A stretch of 64,000 nt of DNA from Saprospiraceae bacterium. GTDB taxonomy: Bacteria; Bacteroidota; Bacteroidia; Chitinophagales; Saprospiraceae. Where the stretch lies: NCBI GenBank assembly GCA_016715465.1, contig JADKAA010000029.1, forward strand, positions 1 through 64,000. The letters run 5' to 3'. Positions 56,803 to 64,000 of the stretch are shown here, piece after piece (position 1 is the first letter of the stretch; each line of letters opens with the position of its first letter). A model generated the notes under the pieces. It did no database searches. It was not told the origin of the DNA and saw only the letters and a program-made list of their open reading frames with translations. The position numbers were made by a program, and so were the translations under genes.

Positions 56803-57786
56803 CTATAAAGCCAGAATTTCAACCATTTTCAGCAAATCGGTATTCAGTGGCTTTACCTTGGATATGGCATCTTCAAAGGGAGTATGGTGAATTTTGTCGT
56901 TTATCACACCAAGGGCAACACCCGACTTTCCGGCAAGCAGCGATTCCACTGCGTGATAACCCAATCGACTCGCGAGAACCCTGTCAAAACAGGATGGCGA
57001 TCCCCCTCTTTGGAGGTGGCCAATAATGGTAACCTTGGTGTCAAATTCCGGGGCTATTTCCCTTACCTTGTTAGCCAGGGTTACTGCGTCACCGCTTTTA
57101 TTGCCTTCTGCGACAATGACAAGGTTAAACAATTTTTGACGTCTGGCCGATCGCTGGAGGTTCAAAATGAACGCCTCAATGTCTGTTTCCGATTCCGGTA
57201 AAAAAACACTGCCGGCACCGCTGCCGATACCTGTGTGAAGGGCAATATACCCGGAATGTCGACCCATAACTTCGATAAAAAATAACCGGTCATGCGAATC
57301 TGCCGTATCGCGTATTTTGTCCACCGCCTCAATGGCCGTATTTACTGCTGTATCAAAGCCAATGGTGTAATCAGTGCCATATATATCATTGTCAATGGTG
57401 CCCGGTAACCCAATCATGGGCATATTAAATTCCTGTCCAAATTTCAGGGCTCCAGTGTACGTTCCATTTCCACCAATGGCAATACAGCCGTCGATGTCAT
57501 GGGCCAATAAAGTCTCGTATGCCTTTTTACGTCCTTCATACTCCATAAACTCTGCACTGCGAGCTGTTTTCAAAATAGTGCCTCCCCGCTGCATAATATT
57601 GGCAACGTCCTTTTTTTCAAGTCGGGTGATATTGCCATTGATCATGCCTTCGTATCCAGCTATGACCCCATAAACGTGCAAGTCATGGTAAATGGCTGTT
57701 CTTGTCACTGCCCGAATGGCAGCATTCATGCCAGGCGAATCACCCCCACTGGAAAAAATGGCCAATCGCTTAATCTTTGTATGCAT
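56803..57786 (-). CDS. pfkA: ATP-dependent 6-phosphofructokinase
   Basis: 327 residues. Glycolytic phosphorylation of fructose 6-phosphate. Motifs: SSGGDSPGMNAAIRAVTRTA (ATP), GGNGTYTGALKF, LPGTIDNDIYGTDYTIGFDTAVNTA (catalytic Asp in TIDNDI), EVMGRHSGYIALHT (F6P), and ILGHLQRGGSPSCFDR. GGNGT (Gly-Asn-Gly) at the ATP-site position normally reading GGDGS/GGNGS favours the ATP-type over the PPi-type. Overlaps the kinase gene upstream by 17 bases. Confidence 0.93.
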   Translation of the reverse strand: MHTKIKRLAIFSSGGDSPGMNAAIRAVTRTAIYHDLHVYGVIAGYEGMINGNITRLEKKDVANIMQRGGTILKTARSAEFMEYEGRKKAYETLLAHDIDGCIAIGGNGTYTGALKFGQEFNMPMIGLPGTIDNDIYGTDYTIGFDTAVNTAIEAVDKIRDTADSHDRLFFIEVMGRHSGYIALHTGIGSGAGSVFLPESETDIEAFILNLQRSARRQKLFNLVIVAEGNKSGDAVTLANKVREIAPEFDTKVTIIGHLQRGGSPSCFDRVLASRLGYHAVESLLAGKSGVALGVINDKIHHTPFEDAISKVKPLNTDLLKMVEILAL

Positions 57787-58618
57787 TTTCTTCTCTTGAT
57801 TTATGATATAAAACTAGTTTTTCAATGGGTTTTGTAATTATTCCTGCAATTTGTATGCCTTCTTGTAATAAACAAGCCCTGAGTTCTGCTTCAAAGGCAT
57901 GGGCTACAGATCCCGCAAAATATAGGTCAAACATACGGAAATCAGGGTATTTGACAATCCTTGTGTTTATAAATTCACCAAAAACCCTAAATAAAATGTT
58001 GGTTTTCAATGATGTACTGCATTTGTGCAGGAAGGGTGTGAATGATGCCAGGTAGGCAGAAACAGCGTCTTTGGCATAGAGGTTTTCTATGACAATGGCC
58101 CGGTTAACCTGGAAAATTTCTTCAAACAATTGGTGATCTTCTCTGGCCATTTCCCCATAGAAGTATGCCCGGATTAACTCCTTGCCAATGTGATTGCCAC
58201 TGCCCTCATCGCTAAGAAGGTAGCCCAAAGAGGGAATTTGGTTAATAATTTCCACGCCGTCATATACACATGAATTGCTGCCCGTGCCCAGAATACCAAT
58301 GATGGCCGGCCTGTCACCAGCACATGCCCTTGCTGCTGCCATCATGTCACTTTGCACTTCTAAGCTGGTGTTCGGCCGGATCAGGCCTGCTAAGAGGCTA
58401 TAAACTTTTGTTTCGCTGTGTGGAAAGGCTCCGGCTGCATAAAAATAAATGGATTTAGCTCGGGAAATACAAGATTGCAGACCTTCAGAAAATTGTTGAT
58501 TTAGTCCCGCTCCTGTTGAAGGGTTGATCCCCGGAGAGATGAAATGCAATTGTTCCTGGCCATCTGTGTAAATCCAGTCTGCTTTCGTACTGCCACTATC
58601 CACCACAAGCATTCCCAT
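57770..58618 (-). CDS. N-acetylglucosamine kinase-like / BadF-type ATPase
   Basis: 282 residues of the actin-like ATPase superfamily (BadF/BcrA family; eukaryotic NAGK-like). Phosphate-1 loop LVVDSGSTKADW at the start, IIGILGTGSNSCVYDG, and SLGYLLSDEGSGNHIGKELI. Probably phosphorylates an amino sugar, but other sugars are possible. ATG at 58618 (MGMLVVDSG) gives the normal start and a 4-base gap to purC. Cytosolic. Overlaps pfkA, which could use the product indirectly. Confidence 0.78.
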   Translation of the reverse strand: MGMLVVDSGSTKADWIYTDGQEQLHFISPGINPSTGAGLNQQFSEGLQSCISRAKSIYFYAAGAFPHSETKVYSLLAGLIRPNTSLEVQSDMMAAARACAGDRPAIIGILGTGSNSCVYDGVEIINQIPSLGYLLSDEGSGNHIGKELIRAYFYGEMAREDHQLFEEIFQVNRAIVIENLYAKDAVSAYLASFTPFLHKCSTSLKTNILFRVFGEFINTRIVKYPDFRMFDLYFAGSVAHAFEAELRACLLQEGIQIAGIITKPIEKLVLYHKSREENAYKD

Positions 58619-58622
58619 ATCT

Positions 58623-59561
58623 TCAGATACTTTCCAGGTATTCATTGACATTGTGGAGAATGCGACTTTCAATTTGCTCCTGATCGGCAGGTATAAATTT
58701 TTCTCCCGTAATTAGTCTGTATAATTCTATGTACCTTTCAGATACTTCCTGCACAAATTCATCGGGCATCTCGGGCATTGTTTCCCCCTCACGGCCCTGG
58801 AAACCACGGTCCATAAGCCACTCTCTGACAAACTCCTTGGAAAGCTGTCTTTGTGGTTCTCCCCGTTTTTGATGTTCTTCGTAACCCTCCAGATAATAAT
58901 ATCTCGAACTATCGGGGGTGTGAATTTCATCGATGAGTTTGAGATCTCCCTCATGAATGCCAAATTCATATTTGGTGTCCACCAGGATAAGCCCCCGCTC
59001 ATGAGCCATCTGCTGACCTGTTTCAAATAAACTTAATGCGTACCCACACATTTGTTTCCAAACTTCTTGGGACACGATTTTTCTTGTAAGAATTTCTTCT
59101 GCCGAAATGTCCTCATCATGTCCTGCATCTGCTTTGGTGGTGGGTGTAATTATGGGTTCAGGCAATTTGTCATTGGCACTTAATCCTTCCGGAAGTTCGA
59201 TTCCGCATAAAACCCTGCCTCCACGCTGGTATGTCCTCCAGGCATGACCGGCAAGATACCCCCTGACTACCATTTCAATTTTCACAGGTTCACACTTCAA
59301 TCCAATGCTTACGTTCGGATCTGGTGACCCCAACAGCCAGTTTGGCACATTGCTGCGCGTGGCATTGAGAAAGTGAAGCGCTATCTGATTCAATACTTGC
59401 CCTTTGAACGGAATCGGCCTGGGTAGGATATGGTCAAATGCGGATATGCGGTCAGAAACAACCATGGCTACGAAATCATCAAAGTAATAAACATCCCTTA
59501 CCTTTCCATGATAGACGGCTTTCTGTCCTTTAAAATTGAATGTTGATCTGTGAAGTGTCAT
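58623..59561 (-). CDS. purC: Phosphoribosylaminoimidazole-succinocarboxamide synthase (SAICAR synthetase)
   Basis: 312 residues from ATG at 59561 (MTLHRSTFNFKGQKAVYHGKVRDVYYF). Joins aspartate to CAIR in purine synthesis. Motifs: GKVRDVY, VVSDRISAFDHILP, VVRGYLAGHAWRTYQRGG, ILVDTKYEFGIHEGDLKLIDEIHTPDSSRYY. The length matches the longer Bacteroidota/fungal form (about 300 residues). Head of the purC-kinase-pfkA run; the cluster is metabolic but the sharing of a transcript is inferred from spacing. Confidence 0.93.
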   Translation of the reverse strand: MTLHRSTFNFKGQKAVYHGKVRDVYYFDDFVAMVVSDRISAFDHILPRPIPFKGQVLNQIALHFLNATRSNVPNWLLGSPDPNVSIGLKCEPVKIEMVVRGYLAGHAWRTYQRGGRVLCGIELPEGLSANDKLPEPIITPTTKADAGHDEDISAEEILTRKIVSQEVWKQMCGYALSLFETGQQMAHERGLILVDTKYEFGIHEGDLKLIDEIHTPDSSRYYYLEGYEEHQKRGEPQRQLSKEFVREWLMDRGFQGREGETMPEMPDEFVQEVSERYIELYRLITGEKFIPADQEQIESRILHNVNEYLESI

Positions 59562-59791
59562 GTTGTATTTAAATAGTTGCCAAACTTGGCTGCTAAGATA
59601 ATAAACAGTAAGCATCTGGCTTTGATTAGACAGCAGTGATTAAATATTATTTTCCAAAGATATTTGATCACCAGGCCACTTCCTAAGGATAAATGGATTT
59701 GCGATTATGCCCGTTTTGGCACAAACTTTTACCTACTATGCTTGTTTATATGTCGATTTTTGATAATTTTGTTAAGATTATAATAAGTGGT

Positions 59792-60232
59792 ATGAGCGTT
59801 TTAGATTCGGTTAGGGTGTTAATTTATAGGGTTCATGAAAAGGGACTCGAAGTTTTTCTCATCAACAATGAAATGGAAAACGATCCCGAAGTTTGGAATT
59901 TACCGGAAGGATTTTATGGTCAAATTTCAAACAACCTCAAAACCGTTGGTAAAAACCTCATTGACCTTGAGCCCACCAATGGGGCAGATGGACTTAGGGT
60001 AAAAACCCTGGCCATAGAAGGCGATTGGCATGATATTCCATCCATCAGAGGCATCCTTAAGCACGACATGAAACTGGCAAAAAAAATACTGAGGGAAAGG
60101 TTGCCAGGTTCAGAAAAGGGGGCTTATTTTGCTGTAAAAGAGTGCTTCAAGAAAGTTCTCCCCCACGAATACGAGGCTATAAAAGAGCTTAAAGAAATTA
60201 TAGCCGACAGAAATGCGGTAAAGAATATCTGA
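59792..60232 (+). CDS. Nudix-like protein without the Nudix box
   Basis: 146 residues from ATG at 59792 (MSVLDSVRVLIYRVHEKGLEVFLIN). The opening strand and MENDPEVWNLPEGFYGQ resemble the front of Nudix hydrolases, where LPEG leads into the catalytic box. Here no GX5EX7REUXEEXGU pattern follows, so a phosphohydrolase activity is doubtful. The C-terminal half is helical with charged residues. An in-frame extension back to 59693 is less likely. Confidence 0.6.
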   Translation: MSVLDSVRVLIYRVHEKGLEVFLINNEMENDPEVWNLPEGFYGQISNNLKTVGKNLIDLEPTNGADGLRVKTLAIEGDWHDIPSIRGILKHDMKLAKKILRERLPGSEKGAYFAVKECFKKVLPHEYEAIKELKEIIADRNAVKNI

Positions 60233-60287
60233 TACCGGCCGGTACCAGTGCCTTTGAAAAACTAATCTAATAAACACACAGGATTGT

Positions 60288-61031
60288 ATGTACAAAGGGA
60301 TTAAATGTCTGGTGATTATACCTACATACAATGAAATTGAAAACATTGAGGACATCATTCTGGCAGTATTGTCACAGAATCATTCCTTTGAAGTCCTGGT
60401 GGTAGACGACAATAGTCCTGATGGTACCGCTGCTAAAGCAAAAGAAATAGGCCTTTCACATCCGGGAAGATTGCACCTCCTCGAAAGGCCGGGAAAGCTG
60501 GGCCTGGGTACGGCTTATATTGCAGGTTTCAGATTTGGACTTGACCATGATTATGACTACATCTTCGAAATGGATGCAGATTTTTCCCACAATCCTTCAG
60601 ATCTTTCCAGATTATTGGAAGCTTGTCAGGCAGACGGTGCTGATTTTTCCATTGGTTCACGATATGTAAAGGGAGGAGGAATTTCTAACTGGCCTAAAGA
60701 CAGGCTGTTTCTGAGTTATGCTGCCTCCATTTATGTGCGAACCATTACCTGGATGCCCATTAAAGATCCTACCGCCGGTTTTATTTGTTATCACCGCCGG
60801 GTGCTTAGTGGAATTGACCTCAACAAAATTAAGTTTACGGGGTATGCCTTTCAAATAGAAATGAAATATGCAGCCTATCTTGCGGGCTTCAAATGGAAAG
60901 AAGTGCCCATTGTGTTCAGCGATAGGGTGAAAGGGGCCTCTAAAATGAGTACCAACATTGTATCGGAGGCTATAAAAGGAGTGCTAGGACTTAAAATTAA
61001 AGCAGTTAAAGGTTACTATACCAGAAAGTAA
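60288..61031 (+). CDS. Polyprenol-phosphate mannosyltransferase-like GT2
   Basis: 247 residues, DPM1-type. GT-A motifs: VIIPTYNEIENIEDII, VVDDNSPDGTA, MDADFSHNP (DxD), IGSRYVKGGGISNWPKDR (typical of dolichyl-phosphate mannose synthases) and DPTAGFICYHRRVL. It transfers a sugar, probably mannose or glucose, to undecaprenyl/polyprenyl phosphate. No TM tail, as in soluble bacterial forms. 55 bases after the Nudix-like gene. Confidence 0.88.
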   Translation: MYKGIKCLVIIPTYNEIENIEDIILAVLSQNHSFEVLVVDDNSPDGTAAKAKEIGLSHPGRLHLLERPGKLGLGTAYIAGFRFGLDHDYDYIFEMDADFSHNPSDLSRLLEACQADGADFSIGSRYVKGGGISNWPKDRLFLSYAASIYVRTITWMPIKDPTAGFICYHRRVLSGIDLNKIKFTGYAFQIEMKYAAYLAGFKWKEVPIVFSDRVKGASKMSTNIVSEAIKGVLGLKIKAVKGYYTRK

Positions 61032-61067
61032 TTACTTATATCCACTAAGCTTACTGTTAATCATCAG

Positions 61068-61424
61068 ATGAAAAAAATATACACTCTAAACTCTTGCGAT
61101 ACGTGCCGAAAAATGATAAAAGAGGTTGCACCAGGCGACGATGTAACTATGATTGACATCAAACAAGAGGGCATATTGGCCAAAGACCTGGATGCAGCAG
61201 CCAAAAAATTGGGATCTTACGAGGCATTGTTCAGCAAAAAAGCGGTAAAATACAGGACCATGGGTCTTAATCAGAAAGTACTTTCAGAGAAAGAGATGCG
61301 AGAACTTATCTTGTCTGAATACACTTTTCTCAAAAGACCGCTGATTATCATAGGTCGTACTTTTATATCCGGCGCTACAAAAGAATCGATCGGGTTGGCG
61401 AAAGAAGCTATCCATGGGTCGTAA
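61068..61424 (+). CDS. ArsC/Spx-family thioredoxin-fold protein
   Basis: 118 residues with CDTCRK (C-x-x-C) near the start (residues 9-12), then KRPLIIIGRTFISG near the end. Glutaredoxin-type arsenate reductase or Spx-like transcription partner; the CxxC is more like Spx/YffB than ArsC. Although an arsenic locus lies at 0.6-1.8 kb, this gene is far away and sits with hemF, so arsenate reduction is unproven. Overlaps hemF by 11 bases. Confidence 0.8.
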   Translation: MKKIYTLNSCDTCRKMIKEVAPGDDVTMIDIKQEGILAKDLDAAAKKLGSYEALFSKKAVKYRTMGLNQKVLSEKEMRELILSEYTFLKRPLIIIGRTFISGATKESIGLAKEAIHGS

Positions 61425-62314
61425 GGACATACAGGAAAGATTAATGTCCATCCAGGATGACATCTGTATGGGGCTGGAGGCATTGGATGCCTCTGCGCGC
61501 TTCAGAGAAGATGGGTGGGAACGACCCGGAGGCGGCGGTGGCCGAACGCGGATTCTTGAAGGTAAATACATTGAAAAAGGCGGCGTTAATTTTTCGGCCG
61601 TCCATGGTACTCTTACCCCGGAAGCCTCCAAATCATTGAACATCGAAGCAACCGATTTCTTCGCAACGGGAGTTTCCATTGTGCTGCATCCACAAAAACC
61701 CTTTTGTCCCCATCATCCACATGAACATCCGCTATTTTGAGGCCGGTAATCAATGGTGGTTCGGTGGAGGGATCGATGTAAGTCCGCATTATATAAATAT
61801 TCAGGAAGCCACTGATTTTCATTTAAAGCTAAAGTCGGTTTGCGATAACTATAATGAAGGCTTTTATGTAAAATATAAAAAATGGGCGGATGAATATTTT
61901 TATCTGAAACACAGGAAGGAAAGCCGGGGCATTGGGGGGATATTTTTTGACAGGCTTACAAGTCCTGAGATCGATAGGAATTCAGGCCTCTCTTTCATTT
62001 CGGATATTGGCATGACTTTTTTACCTGCATATAAGGATTTATATATACCCAACTACCTGAGGGATTTTAATTCCGACCATAAGGAGTGGCAATTACTAAG
62101 GCGTGGCAGATATGTGGAATTCAACCTGGTCTGGGACAGAGGCACCCGGTTTGGTTTGGAAACAGATGGAAGGACAGAATCAATCCTGATGAGTTTGCCA
62201 AGAGATGCCCGTTGGATATACAATTACACGCCAGTACCCGGATCTAGGGAAGCCGAAACTGTGGCTTTGTTGAAAAAGGACATAAGCTGGATTTCTCAAA
62301 ATTCGGCGACTTGA
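61414..62314 (+). CDS. hemF: Oxygen-dependent coproporphyrinogen III oxidase (one-base frameshift)
   Basis: Decarboxylates coproporphyrinogen III to protoporphyrinogen IX using O2. N-terminal frame: GWERPGGGGGRTRILEG and GVNFSAVHGTL; then, after one extra A in A5 at 61694-61698, the second frame gives NPFVPIIHMNIRYFEAG, WWFGGGIDVSPHY, KESRGIGGIFFDRL, RRGRYVEFNLVWDRGT and LMSLPRDARWIY. Repaired length 299 residues, normal. It indicates an aerobic lifestyle. The stop TGA overlaps the TTG start of the next gene. Confidence 0.93.
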
Positions 62315-63666
62315 GCAGTGAACAAAGGTCATTGAATGTAGATACCTCGGTAAAAGGCATCATCATGCTTACCCTGCCCATCAGTCTGGCCAGGTTGGTA
62401 CCTGAACTTAACTTCCTTTTTAATGCCATTTTCCTGGGTCATCTGGGTACTAAAGAATTGGCTTATGCAGCCCTGACCGGGGTTTATTATCTCATTTTTG
62501 CGGCCATGGGTTATGGCTTAAGCAATGCCATTCTTTCCCTGATTTCCAGACAAGCCGGAGAAAATTCAAGGGAGGGCATTATAAATACACTCAGACATGG
62601 TTATCTGGTGGCAGCTGTTTTGGCCTTGCTTGCATTTGGATTGACCTTCTTTGGATTTGAATCTATCTTACAGATTGCGGGGGTTTCCCGTCCGGATGCT
62701 ACAGCTGTCAAATCATTCCTTGACATCCGCATCTTTGGCTTAATATTTTTATATGGATATCAATTGTCCAATTCCTACCTCATTTGCATTCAGGAGACCA
62801 GGTGGCTTTTGTTTGCATCTGTGATAGAATCGGTAGCCAATATTGTCTTTGATTATTGGTTTATTTTTGGCGGTTTTGGCATACAGGCCATGGGTTTTAA
62901 TGGCGCGGCTTATGCATCTGTCTTATCTGAAATCATAGGCTTTGCGGCGGTCTCTTTTGTCATCGTCTATAAAAAATTCAGTCTGAAATACGATATTCCT
63001 GAAACTTGGAAATTTCGGTTTTCACTCATGAAAAAGGTTTTTTATCAGTCAAGTCCGCTCATGGCTCAATATGCCATCAGCATCATTGCCTGGTGGATAT
63101 TTTATGTCATGATTAACCGCAATTACTCTTATGAGGGCCAGGCCGCGTCGCAGGCGATGAGAAATCTTTTTGGCATAAGTGGTGTGTTTTCATGGGCATT
63201 TGGAGCCACTACAAACACCGTATTGAGCAACATTCTGGGACAGGGTAAAAAGCATGAATTTCATGCAACCTTACTGCGCATCATGAAAATCAGTTGCTTT
63301 GGCATGCTGGTTTTTATCCTGGTCATCAACCTCGTACCCCAATGGATATTCAATATTTATGGGCAAAAGGAATCATTTAATTTTGTAGGTACATCCATAC
63401 TTAGGGTAGTGACAAGTGCCATGTTAATGCTCACTATTGGGGTATTGTGGCTGAATGCGGTTGTGGCTACCGGAAATACCCGTTATGTTTTTTATACAGA
63501 ATTCGTGAGTATAATGGCATACCTGATTTATGTTTACTTCGCGGTTGAAGTTTACCACGCAAGCATCGCTACAGCATGGATGAGTGAATGGATTTACTGG
63601 TCGGTAATGTTTGTGCTATCCTATGGGTACATAAGGCGATGGCTTACCTATCCAAATGTACCTTAA
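62311..63666 (+). CDS. MATE-family efflux transporter
   Basis: 451 residues, about 12 hydrophobic segments in two bundles. Family signs: IMLTLPISLARLVPELNFLFNAIFLGHLGTKELAYAAL at the start, and FSWAFGATTNTVLSNILGQGKKHEFHATLLRIM in the second half. Exports drugs or lipid-linked substrates by Na+ or H+ antiport. The TTG at 62311 overlaps the hemF TGA (TTGA), so translation is probably coupled; an internal ATG exists at about 62365. Flippase (MOP) relatives are possible. Confidence 0.85.
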   Translation: MSSEQRSLNVDTSVKGIIMLTLPISLARLVPELNFLFNAIFLGHLGTKELAYAALTGVYYLIFAAMGYGLSNAILSLISRQAGENSREGIINTLRHGYLVAAVLALLAFGLTFFGFESILQIAGVSRPDATAVKSFLDIRIFGLIFLYGYQLSNSYLICIQETRWLLFASVIESVANIVFDYWFIFGGFGIQAMGFNGAAYASVLSEIIGFAAVSFVIVYKKFSLKYDIPETWKFRFSLMKKVFYQSSPLMAQYAISIIAWWIFYVMINRNYSYEGQAASQAMRNLFGISGVFSWAFGATTNTVLSNILGQGKKHEFHATLLRIMKISCFGMLVFILVINLVPQWIFNIYGQKESFNFVGTSILRVVTSAMLMLTIGVLWLNAVVATGNTRYVFYTEFVSIMAYLIYVYFAVEVYHASIATAWMSEWIYWSVMFVLSYGYIRRWLTYPNVP

Positions 63667-63896
63667 TATGAATCCGGAGGGATGGCACATCGGACAATAC
63701 CTTGTTTGTGACAAAAAGCATAAAGCTGAATGAAAAAAGTTGACATTTCATAAATATATTTTGAAAGTATCAAGATTAGAAAATAATTCCGGCAGCCAGT
63801 AATGATGGTCTTTTGTTAAAATAATGCTAAATTTCGCAAAACAATTAAACCATAGTCGAAAATACCTGTCAATAAGCAAATTTAAAATCAAAAATC

Positions 63897-64000
63897 ATGA
63901 AATCAACTACTTTTCTTACAATTTTGGTGACAATATCAGTCATTTTGTCGTCTGCATTCACCACACCACCCAGATGGGTGCTCATTGGTCAGAAAGAAGC
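63897..64000 (+). CDS. N-terminus of an exported protein (runs off the window)
   Basis: 34 residues visible: MKSTTFLTILVTISVILSSA then FTTPPRWVLIGQKE. A signal peptide with likely cleavage after SSA. The mature start with a Trp-Val-x-Ile-Gly pattern recalls the DUF2541-like group, but too little is present to name it. Confidence 0.5.
   Translation, partial: MKSTTFLTILVTISVILSSAFTTPPRWVLIGQKE

Noticed and set aside
61068..61424. Arsenate reductase as part of an ars system
   Set aside because: Far from arsRM and linked to hemF; CxxC pattern is Spx/YffB-like, so arsenic role not supported.

Overview
The window looks like chromosomal DNA of a Bacteroidota bacterium, most likely the Saprospiraceae/Saprospirales lineage. 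Evidence seen in the sequence: very large secreted proteins with SprB-type repeats, a gliding-motility/type B C-terminal domain and type A T9SS sorting tails; an ECF sigma factor next to an inner-membrane-anchored beta-barrel protein; a PorV-like outer-membrane protein; a TonB-like protein; and several TAnnTTTG -7 elements in place of a sigma70 TATAAT box. No rRNA, tRNA, insertion sequence, prophage or CRISPR array was seen. The genus call is inference.

Layout. 1-330: start of lysA (-). 600-1830: arsR-arsM arsenic module. 2058-7494: a small secreted protein, a PAP2 phosphatase and a large SprB-repeat adhesin. 7500-14875 (-): an SDR, a cytochrome c/copper monooxygenase with its thioredoxin-like partner, a prolyl oligopeptidase, then ridA-aroE-proline dehydrogenase. 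14938-23132 (+): RsmF-like rRNA methylase, a small helical protein, then an oxidoreductase/PFOR/DHOD-like operon. 23190-26559 (-): lysS-plsC-folC. 26762-32065: a 1767-residue type B T9SS protein. 32186-37395: a compact five-gene unit that I consider the most interesting part, with two coiled-coil proteins (one membrane-anchored and PspA/IM30-like), a membrane-anchored substrate-binding protein fused to an OmpA peptidoglycan-binding domain, an ABC permease and an ABC ATPase. 37512-37644: a candidate structured RNA. 37856-42117: another giant secreted protein. 42222-45953: an amphipathic repeat protein, ECF sigma factor, beta-barrel protein and lipoprotein. 46005-46098: a candidate short RNA. 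46073-51271: a glycosyltransferase, gyrA and a TPR protein. 51129-59561 (-): a PorV-like protein, a Cys/Met-family PLP enzyme, a TonB-like protein, an NSS transporter with its tiny MetS-type subunit, a small unknown, pfkA, a GlcNAc-kinase-like protein and purC. 59792-63666 (+): a Nudix-like protein, a dolichyl-phosphate-mannose-synthase-like glycosyltransferase, an ArsC/Spx protein, hemF and a MATE exporter. 63897-64000: start of a secreted protein.

A pervasive oddity is broken reading frames. At least ten one-base indels, most in homopolymers (arsM, the gene at 2058, PAP2, the SprB adhesin, folC, the giant protein at 37856, gyrA, hemF), split otherwise well-conserved proteins. At least four places (lysS, the sigma/beta-barrel junction, the 3' end of the TPR gene, the 3' end of plsC) seem to have lost tens to hundreds of bases. 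Because essential genes (gyrA, lysS, folC, hemF) are hit, residual long-read consensus error is the simplest explanation. I therefore annotate full genes across single-base shifts and state where each shift lies.

How the genes work together. The arsenic pair senses and methylates arsenite. The PFOR operon links pyruvate oxidation to ferredoxin and a flavin/NAD(P) oxidoreductase. The T9SS proteins build the cell surface. The 32-37 kb unit would couple a taurine/nitrate-type ABC importer to the cell wall (OmpA domain) and to a PspA-like membrane-maintenance protein, which suggests an envelope-stress or membrane-repair role rather than simple nutrient uptake.
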